Positions 45,935-55,126 of a stretch of DNA of 64,000 bases are shown in pieces. Each line of letters begins with the position of its first letter. The first letter of the stretch is position 1. The notes below the pieces were generated by a model. The model did no database searches. It was not told the origin of the DNA and was given only the letters and a program-made list of their open reading frames with translations. The stretch comes from UBA1765 sp045615885 (GTDB taxonomy: Bacteria > Fibrobacterota > Fibrobacteria > Fibrobacterales > Fibrobacteraceae), in assembly GCA_045615885.1 (NCBI GenBank), contig JAZLFR010000073.1:1-64000 (forward strand). Direction: 5' to 3'. Position numbers and translations under genes: made by a program.

Positions 45935-46960
45935 GTGATGAAAACGAAGATTGTTTATGTTGTAGCTTCTTTAGATGATGACATTTACATGGAACAGGCT
46001 ATTGTTTCTGCCTGGTCTGCTCGTTATTATAATCCTGATTGTCAAATAGAAATGGTGTGCGACCAAGACACCTTTAAAACTCTAGATTCTGGAATTAGGT
46101 CTCAAAATAAATCCTTGTTCAATAAAATCCATGTTCGTGAGTTTAAACCTGTGCAAAGCATGATAGAGCGCTCGCGTTGGCTTAAGACCTCATTGCGTGA
46201 AATAATAGAGGGTGACTTTCTTTATCTAGATACGGATACTGTTGTTTGTGCTGATCTATCTTACATAGACGAATTTGATTTTGATTTGGGAATGGTTCTT
46301 GACGGCAATGTTGAACTCAAACAAAGTATTTTTAAGGATTGGACAATCGCTCAAATGCAGAAAATGTATAACATTGATGCGTCTAAAGAGGCTCAGTTTT
46401 TTAATGGTGGTGTTGTATTTGCTCGTGATTGCCTACTTACGCATCAGTTCTTCCATCATTGGAACGAGTTGTGGTTTAATTCGCTTTGCCAATTTCATAG
46501 AATGAAAGATCAACAGCCATTGATGAAAGCTAACATGGATATGGGACATGTGGTAAAAGAGATGTCTGGGAACTTGAATTGCCAGGTACTTGAAAGCATA
46601 AAATATCTTCATACAGCACATATTGTGCATTTTTACAATAACTTCTTTTGTAAATCAGATGATATGACCCCTTTTTTTAAGGAGATATTTCTTCAGATAA
46701 AGAATGATGGTTTAACTGATTCCATAAAAGATTCCATATTGAATTGTAAATCATCTTTTCGATCTCCATCAATGCCTGTATCTATAGAGGTCGCAACGTT
46801 TTTGAGAAATGTGTGGAACCCTAATGGAATTGAAAATAAAATAAAAAAAAGCAATTCTTACCATGTAATATCTTTTGTTTGGCAACGATTTCCTAGATTG
46901 ATGCGACTAATAGAAAAAACTCTCGGAACTTTGATTCGGGTGGGGCAGTTTCGCAAATAG
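45935..46960 (+). CDS. GT8-like glycosyltransferase (paralogue of the 54152 gene)
   Basis: This 341-residue GT-A-type protein begins KIVYVVASLDDDIYMEQAIVSAWSARYYNPDCQI and contains LYLDTDTVVC, where DTD is the metal motif. FFNGGVVFARD and HFYNNFFCK follow in the GT8-like order. Its arrangement closely parallels the minus-strand protein at 54152-55099 (YCEQAIISAWSARHYNPE, LILDTDTIV, YYNTGILLVRD). The two are probably duplicated or shared between glycan pathways. The donor is unknown. Confidence 0.72.
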   Translation: MMKTKIVYVVASLDDDIYMEQAIVSAWSARYYNPDCQIEMVCDQDTFKTLDSGIRSQNKSLFNKIHVREFKPVQSMIERSRWLKTSLREIIEGDFLYLDTDTVVCADLSYIDEFDFDLGMVLDGNVELKQSIFKDWTIAQMQKMYNIDASKEAQFFNGGVVFARDCLLTHQFFHHWNELWFNSLCQFHRMKDQQPLMKANMDMGHVVKEMSGNLNCQVLESIKYLHTAHIVHFYNNFFCKSDDMTPFFKEIFLQIKNDGLTDSIKDSILNCKSSFRSPSMPVSIEVATFLRNVWNPNGIENKIKKSNSYHVISFVWQRFPRLMRLIEKTLGTLIRVGQFRK

Positions 46961-46995
46961 TGTTTACTACATTCCTGATATAGGTTGTTGTGAAA

Positions 46996-48117
46996 ATGAA
47001 CAAATACGATTATCTCATAGTTGGTTCAGGCCTGTTCGGAGCAACTATTGCATACCGAGCTAAACAGGCCGGAAAGAGATGTCTTGTTATCGAGAAACGT
47101 CCGCATTTGGGTGGCAATGTTTACTGTAAAAACATTGAAGGCATCAATGTTCATAAATACGGAGCCCATATTTTTCATACATCAAACAAGGTTGTCTGGG
47201 AATTTGTTAATAGGTTTGTAGAGTTTAATAATTTTATAAACAGACCTTTGGCTAATTATAAAGGGAAAATTTATAACCTTCCATTTAACGTGAATACCTT
47301 CTGTCAGATGTGGAATGTTAAGGATTCTGGCGAAGCCCTTGCTATATTTAATGCGCAGAGGTTGGCTGCTGCCGCTGAACTAAATGGCTTGGATCCTAGA
47401 AATTTGGAAGAGCAGGCTCTGGTTCTGGTGGGTAAAGATATTTACAATACCTTGATTAAGGAATATACAGAAAAACAATGGGGGAGACCTTGCAAGGAGT
47501 TGCCCGCGTTTATTATAAAGCGTTTGCCAGTTCGCTTGACTTTTGATAACAACTATTTTGATGACCTGTATCAAGGAATTCCTATTGGTGGATACAATCG
47601 ATTGATAGATAAATTGCTTGCTGGTGTTGAGTGTAAAGTTGATTGTGATTTCTTTAATTGGCATAAGGATCATTGGCAAGAAATTGCTAAACATCTTGTC
47701 TATACAGGTCCACTTGATGCGTATTTTGATTATAAGTTGGGAGCATTAGATTGGCGTACTATTGCGTTCAAAACACGAATTGAAAATGTTCCTGTTTTTC
47801 AGGGTAATGCCGTTGTCAATTATACTAGCCATGATCAACCCTATACCCGCATCATAGAACACAAGCATTTTGAAATGCTTGGTAAACAGGTTTACGATTG
47901 TCCGAAGACCGTAATCAGTGAAGAATATTCGGTAAAGTATCAAAATGGCTTAGAACCCTATTATCCAATCAACGATGATCGCAATAATGCTCTTGCAGAA
48001 CAATACCTCGCCTTAGCTAAGCAAGAAAAAAATGTAATTTTCGGTGGTCGCTTGGCGGAATATCAGTACTACAACATGGACCAGGTAATCGCCATGGCAT
48101 TGCAGGTGGTTTTATAA
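46996..48117 (+). CDS. glf: UDP-galactopyranose mutase
   Basis: This flavoenzyme of about 373 residues converts UDP-galactopyranose to UDP-galactofuranose, the donor for galactofuranose-containing glycans. The N-terminal FAD motif DYLIVGSGLFGATIAYRAKQAG is clear, followed by IEKRPHLGGNVY and KYGAHIFHTSN, with the substrate-region His. YTEKQWGRPCKELP, PYTRIIEHKHFE and a C-terminal VIFGGRLAEYQYYNMDQVI also match. An upstream in-frame GTG (46990) is an alternative start. The glycan made here very likely contains galactofuranose. Confidence 0.94.
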   Translation: MNKYDYLIVGSGLFGATIAYRAKQAGKRCLVIEKRPHLGGNVYCKNIEGINVHKYGAHIFHTSNKVVWEFVNRFVEFNNFINRPLANYKGKIYNLPFNVNTFCQMWNVKDSGEALAIFNAQRLAAAAELNGLDPRNLEEQALVLVGKDIYNTLIKEYTEKQWGRPCKELPAFIIKRLPVRLTFDNNYFDDLYQGIPIGGYNRLIDKLLAGVECKVDCDFFNWHKDHWQEIAKHLVYTGPLDAYFDYKLGALDWRTIAFKTRIENVPVFQGNAVVNYTSHDQPYTRIIEHKHFEMLGKQVYDCPKTVISEEYSVKYQNGLEPYYPINDDRNNALAEQYLALAKQEKNVIFGGRLAEYQYYNMDQVIAMALQVVL

Positions 48118-48138
48118 TCATACGTTGAGTGTTTGGAA

Positions 48139-49179
48139 ATGGAAAAACTGCTGACAATCATTGTTCCTACTTATAATATGGAGATGTATTTGGACAAGTG
48201 CCTTACATCTCTTATTGTTGGTGAACCTGATTGTGAAGTGATGCGGAAACTTGAGGTTCTTGTAATCAATGACGGATCCACTGACAAATCTTCAGAAATT
48301 GCCCATAGCTACGAAAATCGTTATCCGAATACATTTAAAGTAATAGATAAGTCGAATGGACATTACGGATCCTGTATTAATATCGCGTTGCCTCTAGCTA
48401 CGGGAAAATATGTAAAGATTCTTGACGCTGACGATTGTTTTAACACATCACTTTTTGAACGGTATCTAAAAGAACTGAAAACGTTAGATGTTGATTTAGT
48501 ATTCAATAATATGGATATTGTCAACCGAAGATACGAAAAGACTGGGGAATGGAGGGTGAAACAACCGGAACGACGAGTATTAGTATTTGAAGAAATATGC
48601 AAGCGTGCACAAAGTTTCTTTGTGCATAAATTTGCATATAGAACTTCTTTATTGAGAATTATAGGATATCACCAAACGGAAGGAGTATCCTATTCTGATA
48701 TGGAATGGGTATCGAAACCGATGGTGGCTGTTAATTCAGCCTATTATATTCCACTAAATATATATAATTATAATCGAGACAGAGATGGGCAGACAATTTC
48801 GAAGGATGCCAAAAGCAAGTCGCTAGGTTCCATTAAAACCATGGTTTTGAACCTTGGCGAATTATGGAACTCTTACAACGGGGAAACCTTGAGAAAGCAA
48901 TGTTTTTACGCTATTTTCTCGAAGGAGATAAGAGTTGTGTACAATGAGTTTATCTGTCAACACTATTATGATGACAAGGAGTTTAGAAACTTTGATAAGG
49001 AACTGCTTCAACGCTTTCCTGTCATGAAAAAATTAATCGATGAACTAGGACAGATTAATTGCTTGCTGTTTGATTTGCATCCAATTTTGTATTGGAGAAG
49101 TCGTAATAAGTTAATGCAATGGGCTGTGAAGCTGAGAATTAAAGCAGGAATGGCTTGGAGATTTGTTAGAGGTTGTTAA
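48139..49179 (+). CDS. Glycosyltransferase family 2
   Basis: This GT-A enzyme of about 346 residues (ATG 48139; GGAAATG context) has LLTIIVPTYNMEMYLDKCL, VLVINDGSTDKSSE, GHYGSCINIALPLATGKY and DADDCF near residue 97. The C-terminal domain includes FFVHKFAYRTSLL and SYSDMEWVSKP. The gene lies between glf and the cytidylyltransferase, so it may transfer galactofuranose or prepare the acceptor for the polyol-phosphate unit; that is inference. Confidence 0.85.
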   Translation: MEKLLTIIVPTYNMEMYLDKCLTSLIVGEPDCEVMRKLEVLVINDGSTDKSSEIAHSYENRYPNTFKVIDKSNGHYGSCINIALPLATGKYVKILDADDCFNTSLFERYLKELKTLDVDLVFNNMDIVNRRYEKTGEWRVKQPERRVLVFEEICKRAQSFFVHKFAYRTSLLRIIGYHQTEGVSYSDMEWVSKPMVAVNSAYYIPLNIYNYNRDRDGQTISKDAKSKSLGSIKTMVLNLGELWNSYNGETLRKQCFYAIFSKEIRVVYNEFICQHYYDDKEFRNFDKELLQRFPVMKKLIDELGQINCLLFDLHPILYWRSRNKLMQWAVKLRIKAGMAWRFVRGC

Positions 49180-49183
49180 AAAA

Positions 49184-49918
49184 ATGAATCGAATGAAAGA
49201 ACAAAACATTGCAGTCATTTTTGCTGGGGGCTATGGCTCTCGGATGGGTAATCCGAATGTGCCGAAGCAGTTTTTGAAACTGGATGGTAAGCCTATCATC
49301 GTTTATACGCTGGAATTGTTCCAGAATCATCCTATGATTGACGCTATCGTTGTTGTCTGTATTGCGTCGTGGATGGATCGTCTTAAGGGTATGCTTGCAA
49401 CTTATAAAATAGACAAGGTTAAAGTTGTTGTTGAAGGTGGCAATTGTACGCAATCATCGATTTATAAGGGGTTGCGTGCAGCAGAACAACTTGCGTCGAT
49501 GGATTCTGTTGTTTTGGTGCATGATGGTGTTCGTCCGCTGATTACGGAACAGACGATTACGGATAATATCAAGATGGTTCGTGAGTCGGGGATTTGTATT
49601 ACTTGTGCTCCGCCAACAGAGACTATCCTTGTTGATGATTCTCAGGGAGGCTTCAATGTGCCTCGTCGTTCAAATATGCTCGTTGCTCGTGCTCCGCAAA
49701 GTTTTAAGTTAGGTGAAATCCTAGAACTTCATAATCAGGCGATTGAGAATGGCAAGCTGGATTTTATAGATTGTTGCGAAATGGCGCGGTATTATGGAAA
49801 ACGAATTGCGACCGTGATGGGCCCTGCAGAAAATATCAAGATTACCACGCCTGCCGATTTCTTCGTGTTTGAAGCTTACATTCGCATGTTGGAAAAACAA
49901 CTTGTTCTTGGTGTGTAA
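49184..49918 (+). CDS. IspD/TarI-family cytidylyltransferase
   Basis: This protein has 244 residues from ATG 49184. It shows IAVIFAGGYGSRMG (CTP-binding loop), PKQFLKLDGKPIIVYTLELF, VLVHDGVRPLI, CAPPTETILV and VARAPQSFKLGEI. These features group it with TarI-type D-ribitol-5-phosphate cytidylyltransferases as well as IspD. The operon context, with an SDR and a CDP-polyol phosphotransferase following directly, favours production of a CDP-polyol for the glycan rather than isoprenoid synthesis. The TAATG junction couples it to the next gene. Confidence 0.8.
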   Translation: MNRMKEQNIAVIFAGGYGSRMGNPNVPKQFLKLDGKPIIVYTLELFQNHPMIDAIVVVCIASWMDRLKGMLATYKIDKVKVVVEGGNCTQSSIYKGLRAAEQLASMDSVVLVHDGVRPLITEQTITDNIKMVRESGICITCAPPTETILVDDSQGGFNVPRRSNMLVARAPQSFKLGEILELHNQAIENGKLDFIDCCEMARYYGKRIATVMGPAENIKITTPADFFVFEAYIRMLEKQLVLGV

Positions 49919-50880
49919 TGCTGCTTGACGATTCTACAATTCTGATTACAGGTGGAACTGGGCTGATTGGCTCGGCGCTGGTGCGTCATCTGCTTGAATC
50001 TTATTCCTGCAGAATTATTTTGCCGGTACGAAATGTTGCAAAGGCAAAGAAAATGTTTGGCGAGCGCACCAATGTTTTTTTTGTAGAATATGATTTTGCA
50101 AAGGATCCTTCGGAGCGTTTTGAATTGGCCTTGAAGAATGTCGGCTCGGTAGATTTTATTATTCATGGCGCATGTCCGACAGATTCCAAGTTTATGAAGG
50201 AATGTCCGGAAGAAACCAAGCGGATTATTGTAGATGGAACAAGACAAGTTCTTGATTTTGCAAAGTCGTGTGGCGTAAAATCCATGGTGTTTCTTTCTTC
50301 CATGGAAGTCTATGGTGAAATTACGGATGACAGCGTTGCCGTGACAGAAGATGTTGTTGGTCCGCTTGATGAAAGTAATCCACGCAGTAGCTACCCTTTG
50401 GGTAAGCGCCAGGCAGAATCTTTGTGCTTTCGCTATTCTCATGAATTTGATGGTCCAGTAAAGGTTGCTCGCTTGACACAGACATTTGGGCCGGGAATAG
50501 ATGTGGATAACGATAATCGTGTGTTTGCCCAATTTATCCGTTGTGCTCGTGATGGCCGAAATATTGAACTTTTGACCGCGGGCAAGACCAAACGAATGTA
50601 TTTACATGTGAATGATGCTGTTTCTGCAATCTTGACTCTTTTGCTAAAAGGCGAGAATGGGGAAGCCTATAATGTAGCGAACGAATCAACCTATTGCTCC
50701 ATTAGAGAAATGGCTGAAATTGCCAGAGATTTGTTGAATTCAAATATCAGTGTTTCAACTGTAGCTGGGGATACATCAGCCTACTTGAACGAAATCCACA
50801 TGAAACTTTCAACTGAGAAAATTTCGTCTCTTGGCTGGGCGCCTAAATATGGCCTCAAAGAGATGTTTTTGATGAAATAA
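49918..50880 (+). CDS. NAD-dependent epimerase/dehydratase-family SDR
   Basis: This 320-residue extended short-chain dehydrogenase has TILITGGTGLIGSALVRHLL (NAD-binding GxxGxxG), DFIIHGACPT, FLSSMEVYG (catalytic Ser), SSYPLGKRQAE (YxxxK equivalent; Tyr-Pro-Leu-Gly-Lys) and a C-terminal GEAYNVANESTYCSI. Sandwiched between the TarI-like and TagF-like genes it could make the polyol phosphate precursor, or modify a nucleotide sugar. The classical TarJ ribulose-5-phosphate reductase is an unrelated medium-chain enzyme, so substitution would be notable. Confidence 0.8.
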   Translation: MLLDDSTILITGGTGLIGSALVRHLLESYSCRIILPVRNVAKAKKMFGERTNVFFVEYDFAKDPSERFELALKNVGSVDFIIHGACPTDSKFMKECPEETKRIIVDGTRQVLDFAKSCGVKSMVFLSSMEVYGEITDDSVAVTEDVVGPLDESNPRSSYPLGKRQAESLCFRYSHEFDGPVKVARLTQTFGPGIDVDNDNRVFAQFIRCARDGRNIELLTAGKTKRMYLHVNDAVSAILTLLLKGENGEAYNVANESTYCSIREMAEIARDLLNSNISVSTVAGDTSAYLNEIHMKLSTEKISSLGWAPKYGLKEMFLMK

Positions 50881-50918
50881 TTTTTACAAAGACTCGCGAT
50901 AATTCTAAATTTAATATC

Positions 50919-52082
50919 GTGAGTGTTTGCCCTAGATTACATAGTCTCTTTAGAGATTTTATAATATTTGTTTTGTTCAAGATCTTTAGATTGTTGCCCT
51001 TGCAAAACAAGGTCGTTGCAACGTCTTTTGACGGCTTGAAATATGCGGATAACCCTCGCTTTATTGTTGAAGCTCTGCATAAAAAAGACCCATCTATTAA
51101 GATCGTTTGGCTGCGTAATCGGAATGTTGATTTTGAAGTTCCGGGTTATGTCAAGAAAGTCGTCTATTCAAATTACATTCGGTCTATTTATGAATTCGCT
51201 ACAGCCAAGGTGTGGATATCTTCCCATTGGTTGAATATTAATGCTCAAAAAAGGAAAGGGCAATTTTACATAGAAACCTGGCATGGTGGGCTAGGGATAA
51301 AAAAATTAGGTTTTGAATTTAATAAGGGAATGTTGGTTCCTGAAAAAAGAATAAATCATACCAATAAGATTGTTGATTTGTATATATCTAATTCAAAACA
51401 TTTGACAAATGTCTATAGAAATGCCTTTAGGTATAAGGGAAAAATTCTTGAGTGTGGCTACCCTAAGACGGATTTCTTGTTGCAAAATAATGAAGGGCTT
51501 AAACAGAAAATACTTGAAAAATACGGACTACCGTCAAATGTCAAAATTTTGATGTATGCGCCTACTCTTAGGGCCGATTATAAAAGGCTATACGAAGGTG
51601 TTCGTGAAATTCCGTTTGATGTAGTGGCGCGAACACTTGAAAAAAAGACTGGTGAAAAATGGGTGGTGTTCTTGCGATTGCATCCTTGGACTGCATATGC
51701 ACTTGGTAGTAATTGTGCAGAAATTCCAAATGCGATAGATGTGACTCGTTACCCAGAAATGGTTGAGCTTGCTGCATCTTGTGATGCTTTTATCTCTGAT
51801 TATTCCAGTTGTATTTTTGATGCGGCAATTCGTGAAATTCCATGTTTTACGTATGCCGAAGATTATGAGGGGTACCGATCAACCCGTGGCGTTTATTATG
51901 AAATGAATGAACTTCCGTTTCCGTTTGCTCAGAATCCTGATGAATTGATAAAGAATATTGAAAATTTTAACTTTGCTGAATATCAAAAGAAATGGAATGC
52001 TTTTAAAGAACGTGTTGGATTATATGAAACTGGACATGCTTCGGAAGATGTTGCAGAATTGATACGGAATTGGATGACGTAA
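50919..52082 (+). CDS. CDP-glycerol/ribitol phosphotransferase-family protein
   Basis: This 387-residue GT-B-like enzyme has the Glyphos_transf (PF04464) marks: YIETWHGGLGIKKLGFE with the catalytic His, LISNSKH-like YISNSKHLTNVYR, ECGYPKTDFLL, LMYAPTLRAD, LRLHPW, and CDAFISDYSSCIFDAA at the C-terminal donor site. Such proteins transfer glycerol- or ribitol-phosphate from the CDP-polyol. It starts at GTG 50919 with a short amphipathic/hydrophobic N-terminus suggesting membrane contact. It is the last plus-strand gene before the convergent point at about 52.1 kb. Confidence 0.88.
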   Translation: MSVCPRLHSLFRDFIIFVLFKIFRLLPLQNKVVATSFDGLKYADNPRFIVEALHKKDPSIKIVWLRNRNVDFEVPGYVKKVVYSNYIRSIYEFATAKVWISSHWLNINAQKRKGQFYIETWHGGLGIKKLGFEFNKGMLVPEKRINHTNKIVDLYISNSKHLTNVYRNAFRYKGKILECGYPKTDFLLQNNEGLKQKILEKYGLPSNVKILMYAPTLRADYKRLYEGVREIPFDVVARTLEKKTGEKWVVFLRLHPWTAYALGSNCAEIPNAIDVTRYPEMVELAASCDAFISDYSSCIFDAAIREIPCFTYAEDYEGYRSTRGVYYEMNELPFPFAQNPDELIKNIENFNFAEYQKKWNAFKERVGLYETGHASEDVAELIRNWMT

Positions 52083-52125
52083 ACAGTAATCTTTTTGTGA
52101 TGGATAAATGTTGAAAATTCACAAT

Positions 52126-53085
52126 CTATTTAAAAATTTTGCAGATTAGCATTAACTTGAAAAGTAGATAGGTGAAGTATGGACTATTTATTCTTATGCA
52201 ATTTTTTGCAATGAATAAAGTTTTTGGTGAAGTGCTGTTCTTGATTAAAAAAATGTGTTTTTTATTGATATTCAAAATTTTTTGAATGCGACGCTTTTTT
52301 TCTTTAAAGGAATGGGGGCAATCGGAGTAGCACAAATTTTTTATTTTTTGACAAAATGTAATGGATAAAGTATTCCTGTAATTGTCGTCTAGAATTATTC
52401 CTGTTTTTTTTAGTTCGTTGAAGAAAAGACTTTCCCACCAGGTTTGGTATTCTTCATCCCACCTTTTGGTGTAATGCCCATTGTTGATTCTTGTCAAGGA
52501 TGTGGAATTTAACTGATTTATATGGTAACCGTTATATTTGATGAAGTATGCTGATTGAATATTTCTTATGACTTCTAGGTTGTAAATGCGGTCTTCTCCA
52601 ATATCAACATCTTCCCTAAAGCGAATATGGCCGACTTTTGATGTCTTGAAGATTCTTCCGCATGGAGAGATGAAAGCTCTGTGTAAATGGTATGTCTTTT
52701 TTATAAAGTTTAAATCAACTTTTTGATGTAAGTTTGTTTCTGAAATTACAACATCAGCATCGTACTGCAGCAAAGTCTCTATGTAATTAGGGGAAACATA
52801 GTCGTCTGCATCTATAAAAGAAAAGTATTCTCCTGAAGCTTTGTTTAAACCGAAATTTCTTGCAGAAGATGCTCCACCATTTTGTTTATGAAAAACTTGA
52901 ATTCGCGAATCTTTACGACTATAAAAATCACAGATTTCTCCGGAAGAGTCTGATGAGCCGTCGTTAATAAGTATGATTTCTAATTTTTTATAAGATTGTG
53001 CGATGACTGATTCAATACATTTGGAAATGTATTGTTCAACATTATAAACAGGAATGATTATGCTAACGAGAATATCAATTTGCAT
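52126..53085 (-). CDS. Glycosyltransferase family 2
   Basis: The start is set at ATG 53085 (MQIDILVSIIIPVYN), giving 319 residues; a longer frame to 53139 is possible but overlaps the next gene more. GT2 motifs are IIIPVYNVEQYISKCIESV, ILINDGSSDSSGE, GGASSARNFGLNKASGE and FIDADDYV. The C-terminal region holds Lys-rich helices. The gene is last in the minus-strand operon and 43 bases from the convergent operon; no clear terminator is visible between them. Confidence 0.84.
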   Translation of the reverse strand: MQIDILVSIIIPVYNVEQYISKCIESVIAQSYKKLEIILINDGSSDSSGEICDFYSRKDSRIQVFHKQNGGASSARNFGLNKASGEYFSFIDADDYVSPNYIETLLQYDADVVISETNLHQKVDLNFIKKTYHLHRAFISPCGRIFKTSKVGHIRFREDVDIGEDRIYNLEVIRNIQSAYFIKYNGYHINQLNSTSLTRINNGHYTKRWDEEYQTWWESLFFNELKKTGIILDDNYRNTLSITFCQKIKNLCYSDCPHSFKEKKRRIQKILNINKKHIFLIKNSTSPKTLFIAKNCIRINSPYFTYLLFKLMLICKIFK

Positions 53086-54145
53086 GTTTTGATTCGAAAA
53101 TTGACGAAAAAAGAGAAACCCATTGTTTTGTAATTGCATCTTTTGCGAATAATTCCAAGTTGTGTCCTGAATTATTGGAAATCCTTAGTCTTTCTTCATT
53201 GTTTTCAATGAGATTAACGATTTTTTGAGCCATTTGGTTTACATCAAAATTCGGAATTAAGAAACCGTCAATATTTTCTGTTATTATTTCTCTAGGACCA
53301 CATTCAACATCAAAACTAAGTACTGGTAATTTATAGGCTTTTGCTTCTAACAGTACCATTCCCAGCGGTTCCAATTTTGAAGTTAAAACGAATATGGAGG
53401 CTTTGGGATATTCTTCATCCATGTCGTTGCAATGTCCATAAAAATGAATGTTATTTTCTAGATGGTATTCTTCAACTAGCGATTTAACCTGGTCAAAGTA
53501 AGACCCAGTATTTTGACCATAAATAATCCACTTCCAATCAGGATGTTGGTTGAAAATGATTTTACCGATTTCTGGAATTATTTTAAAATTCTTGATATCG
53601 GTAAAGTGTCCTGCACTTATGATTGTTTTTGATTTTAAATTGTAATCTAGTTCTGTTTTTGCCAGTGGTGCTATGTTGTATATTTGCTGTAGTTTTGTCC
53701 CTATTTTGAAATGTTTTTTAAAGTTGCTCTCATCTTCTTTCGTAAGAAGAACATACGCATCGCAATGTTTTAATTCAAATTGCCTTATAAACTGAATTTT
53801 TTTTAGACCGAATGTTTTTAAATAATTTTCGTGTTCCCAAATAATGTGTTTACATCCATGTAGCCTTGCAGGTAAAAAAGAGTTTAATCCTGTCATAGCC
53901 TCACAGGAAATTACTAAATCAATTTTTTCCTTTCTTAGGAAAGAAAATACTTTAAGGTTTGAAAAAATAATGTTTGATGAATTTATGCAAGAATAGTGAA
54001 TAGATTTGTTTAAATCATATAATGGTTTTAGAACTTCTGTGTTTAATACGAATATGTCATGAAAAAAACATAATTCATTGGCTAACAGAAATGTTGCTCG
54101 ATCTACGCCACCTCCTGTAAAATGCCCTAAAAAACAAATTCTCAT
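53075..54145 (-). CDS. Glycosyltransferase family 4
   Basis: This 356-residue GT-B enzyme has MRICFLGHFTGGGVDRATF at the N-terminus, WEHENYLKTFG, IISAGHFTDIKNF and IHFYGHCNDM. The donor site is TSKLEPLGMVLLEAKAYKLP, followed by a C-terminal GHNLELFAKDAI. It transfers a sugar with retention. It overlaps the next GT2 by 11 bases. The coding strand is strongly AT-rich, unlike the housekeeping half of the window. Confidence 0.85.
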   Translation of the reverse strand: MRICFLGHFTGGGVDRATFLLANELCFFHDIFVLNTEVLKPLYDLNKSIHYSCINSSNIIFSNLKVFSFLRKEKIDLVISCEAMTGLNSFLPARLHGCKHIIWEHENYLKTFGLKKIQFIRQFELKHCDAYVLLTKEDESNFKKHFKIGTKLQQIYNIAPLAKTELDYNLKSKTIISAGHFTDIKNFKIIPEIGKIIFNQHPDWKWIIYGQNTGSYFDQVKSLVEEYHLENNIHFYGHCNDMDEEYPKASIFVLTSKLEPLGMVLLEAKAYKLPVLSFDVECGPREIITENIDGFLIPNFDVNQMAQKIVNLIENNEERLRISNNSGHNLELFAKDAITKQWVSLFSSIFESKHAN

Positions 54146-54151
54146 AAGTGT

Positions 54152-55099
54152 TTACTCCAAGATGAAATTTCTTGATTTCAGTAAAATTTTTGAACATAAT
54201 TCTATAATTCTAAAAGGTAAATTGCGCTTGAGGAACAAAATGTTTAAAAGTGAATAGGAATATGTTTTTGAAAGCATGAACGAGGAATCTTTTTTGATTA
54301 AAGTTTTGATCTTTAAAATAGATTGCTTGTGATTTTCGGTAAATGATTGTGCATTCTTTATGTCGTTTAACAAGTTGTCGTAAACAGAAGTCCTGTTTTG
54401 GGTTATGACATTGTATAAGTGTAAAATTTTTGCTTCATCTAGGAACGAGATGCCCGATAGCTCAAAAATTTGAGCATGCCACATATCGGAAATTTTACAC
54501 ACGATGTTTGATTCTGAGCACACTTTAAAAAAAACAGGCTGGTCGATACATAATTTATGATCAACACAAAATGTCCAGTATTCAAACCATTTATTATAAA
54601 ATTCTTTGGTTTCTACGGAATCTCTGACGAGTAATATGCCTGTATTGTAATATGGAACTCTTTTTTGTGGAATGTTTAGAAGATTATAAATCTTTTGAGA
54701 TTCAATATTTCTATTTACACTAGCTTTTTGGTGCTTGTCATATACAGCACCAATTTGACAATTTAACCTTGATAATTCATCAACGCTTGATAGTACTATA
54801 GTGTCGGTATCTAAAATGAGAATTGTTCCATCAATGAATTGACGAATATTTGTCTTGATGTATCTAGAGCGAATTCTTTTTGTTAAGTTGAATTTTTGAG
54901 GAATATCAACAATGATGGTCTTGTTTACAAGGTCGAGTAGAGTAGCGCGATACTCAGTAAGGGTTTTCTTGGTATTAACATCTGTAATAAGTATGATTTC
55001 TATTTCTGGGTTATAATGCCTTGCTGACCAGGCTGAAATTATAGCTTGTTCGCAATATAAGTCATCATAATCAGAAATAAGGGAGTATACTATTTTCAT
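54152..55099 (-). CDS. GT8-like glycosyltransferase (paralogue of the 45935 gene)
   Basis: This 315-residue protein carries KIVYSLISDYDDLYCEQAI, ISAWSARHYNPEIE, LILDTDTIVLSS with the DTD motif, PYYNTGILLVRD and CIDQPVFFK. The first 150 residues parallel the plus-strand protein at 45935. It shares the metal-dependent retaining GT8-like plan. A highly basic central loop (LTKRIRSRYIKTNIRQ) may hold the donor. It is co-transcribed with the flippase gene, 27 bases away. Confidence 0.72.
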   Translation of the reverse strand: MKIVYSLISDYDDLYCEQAIISAWSARHYNPEIEIILITDVNTKKTLTEYRATLLDLVNKTIIVDIPQKFNLTKRIRSRYIKTNIRQFIDGTILILDTDTIVLSSVDELSRLNCQIGAVYDKHQKASVNRNIESQKIYNLLNIPQKRVPYYNTGILLVRDSVETKEFYNKWFEYWTFCVDHKLCIDQPVFFKVCSESNIVCKISDMWHAQIFELSGISFLDEAKILHLYNVITQNRTSVYDNLLNDIKNAQSFTENHKQSILKIKTLIKKDSSFMLSKTYSYSLLNILFLKRNLPFRIIELCSKILLKSRNFILE

Positions 55100-55126
55100 A
55101 ATAAACCTGACGAATTTTAGAAAAAT

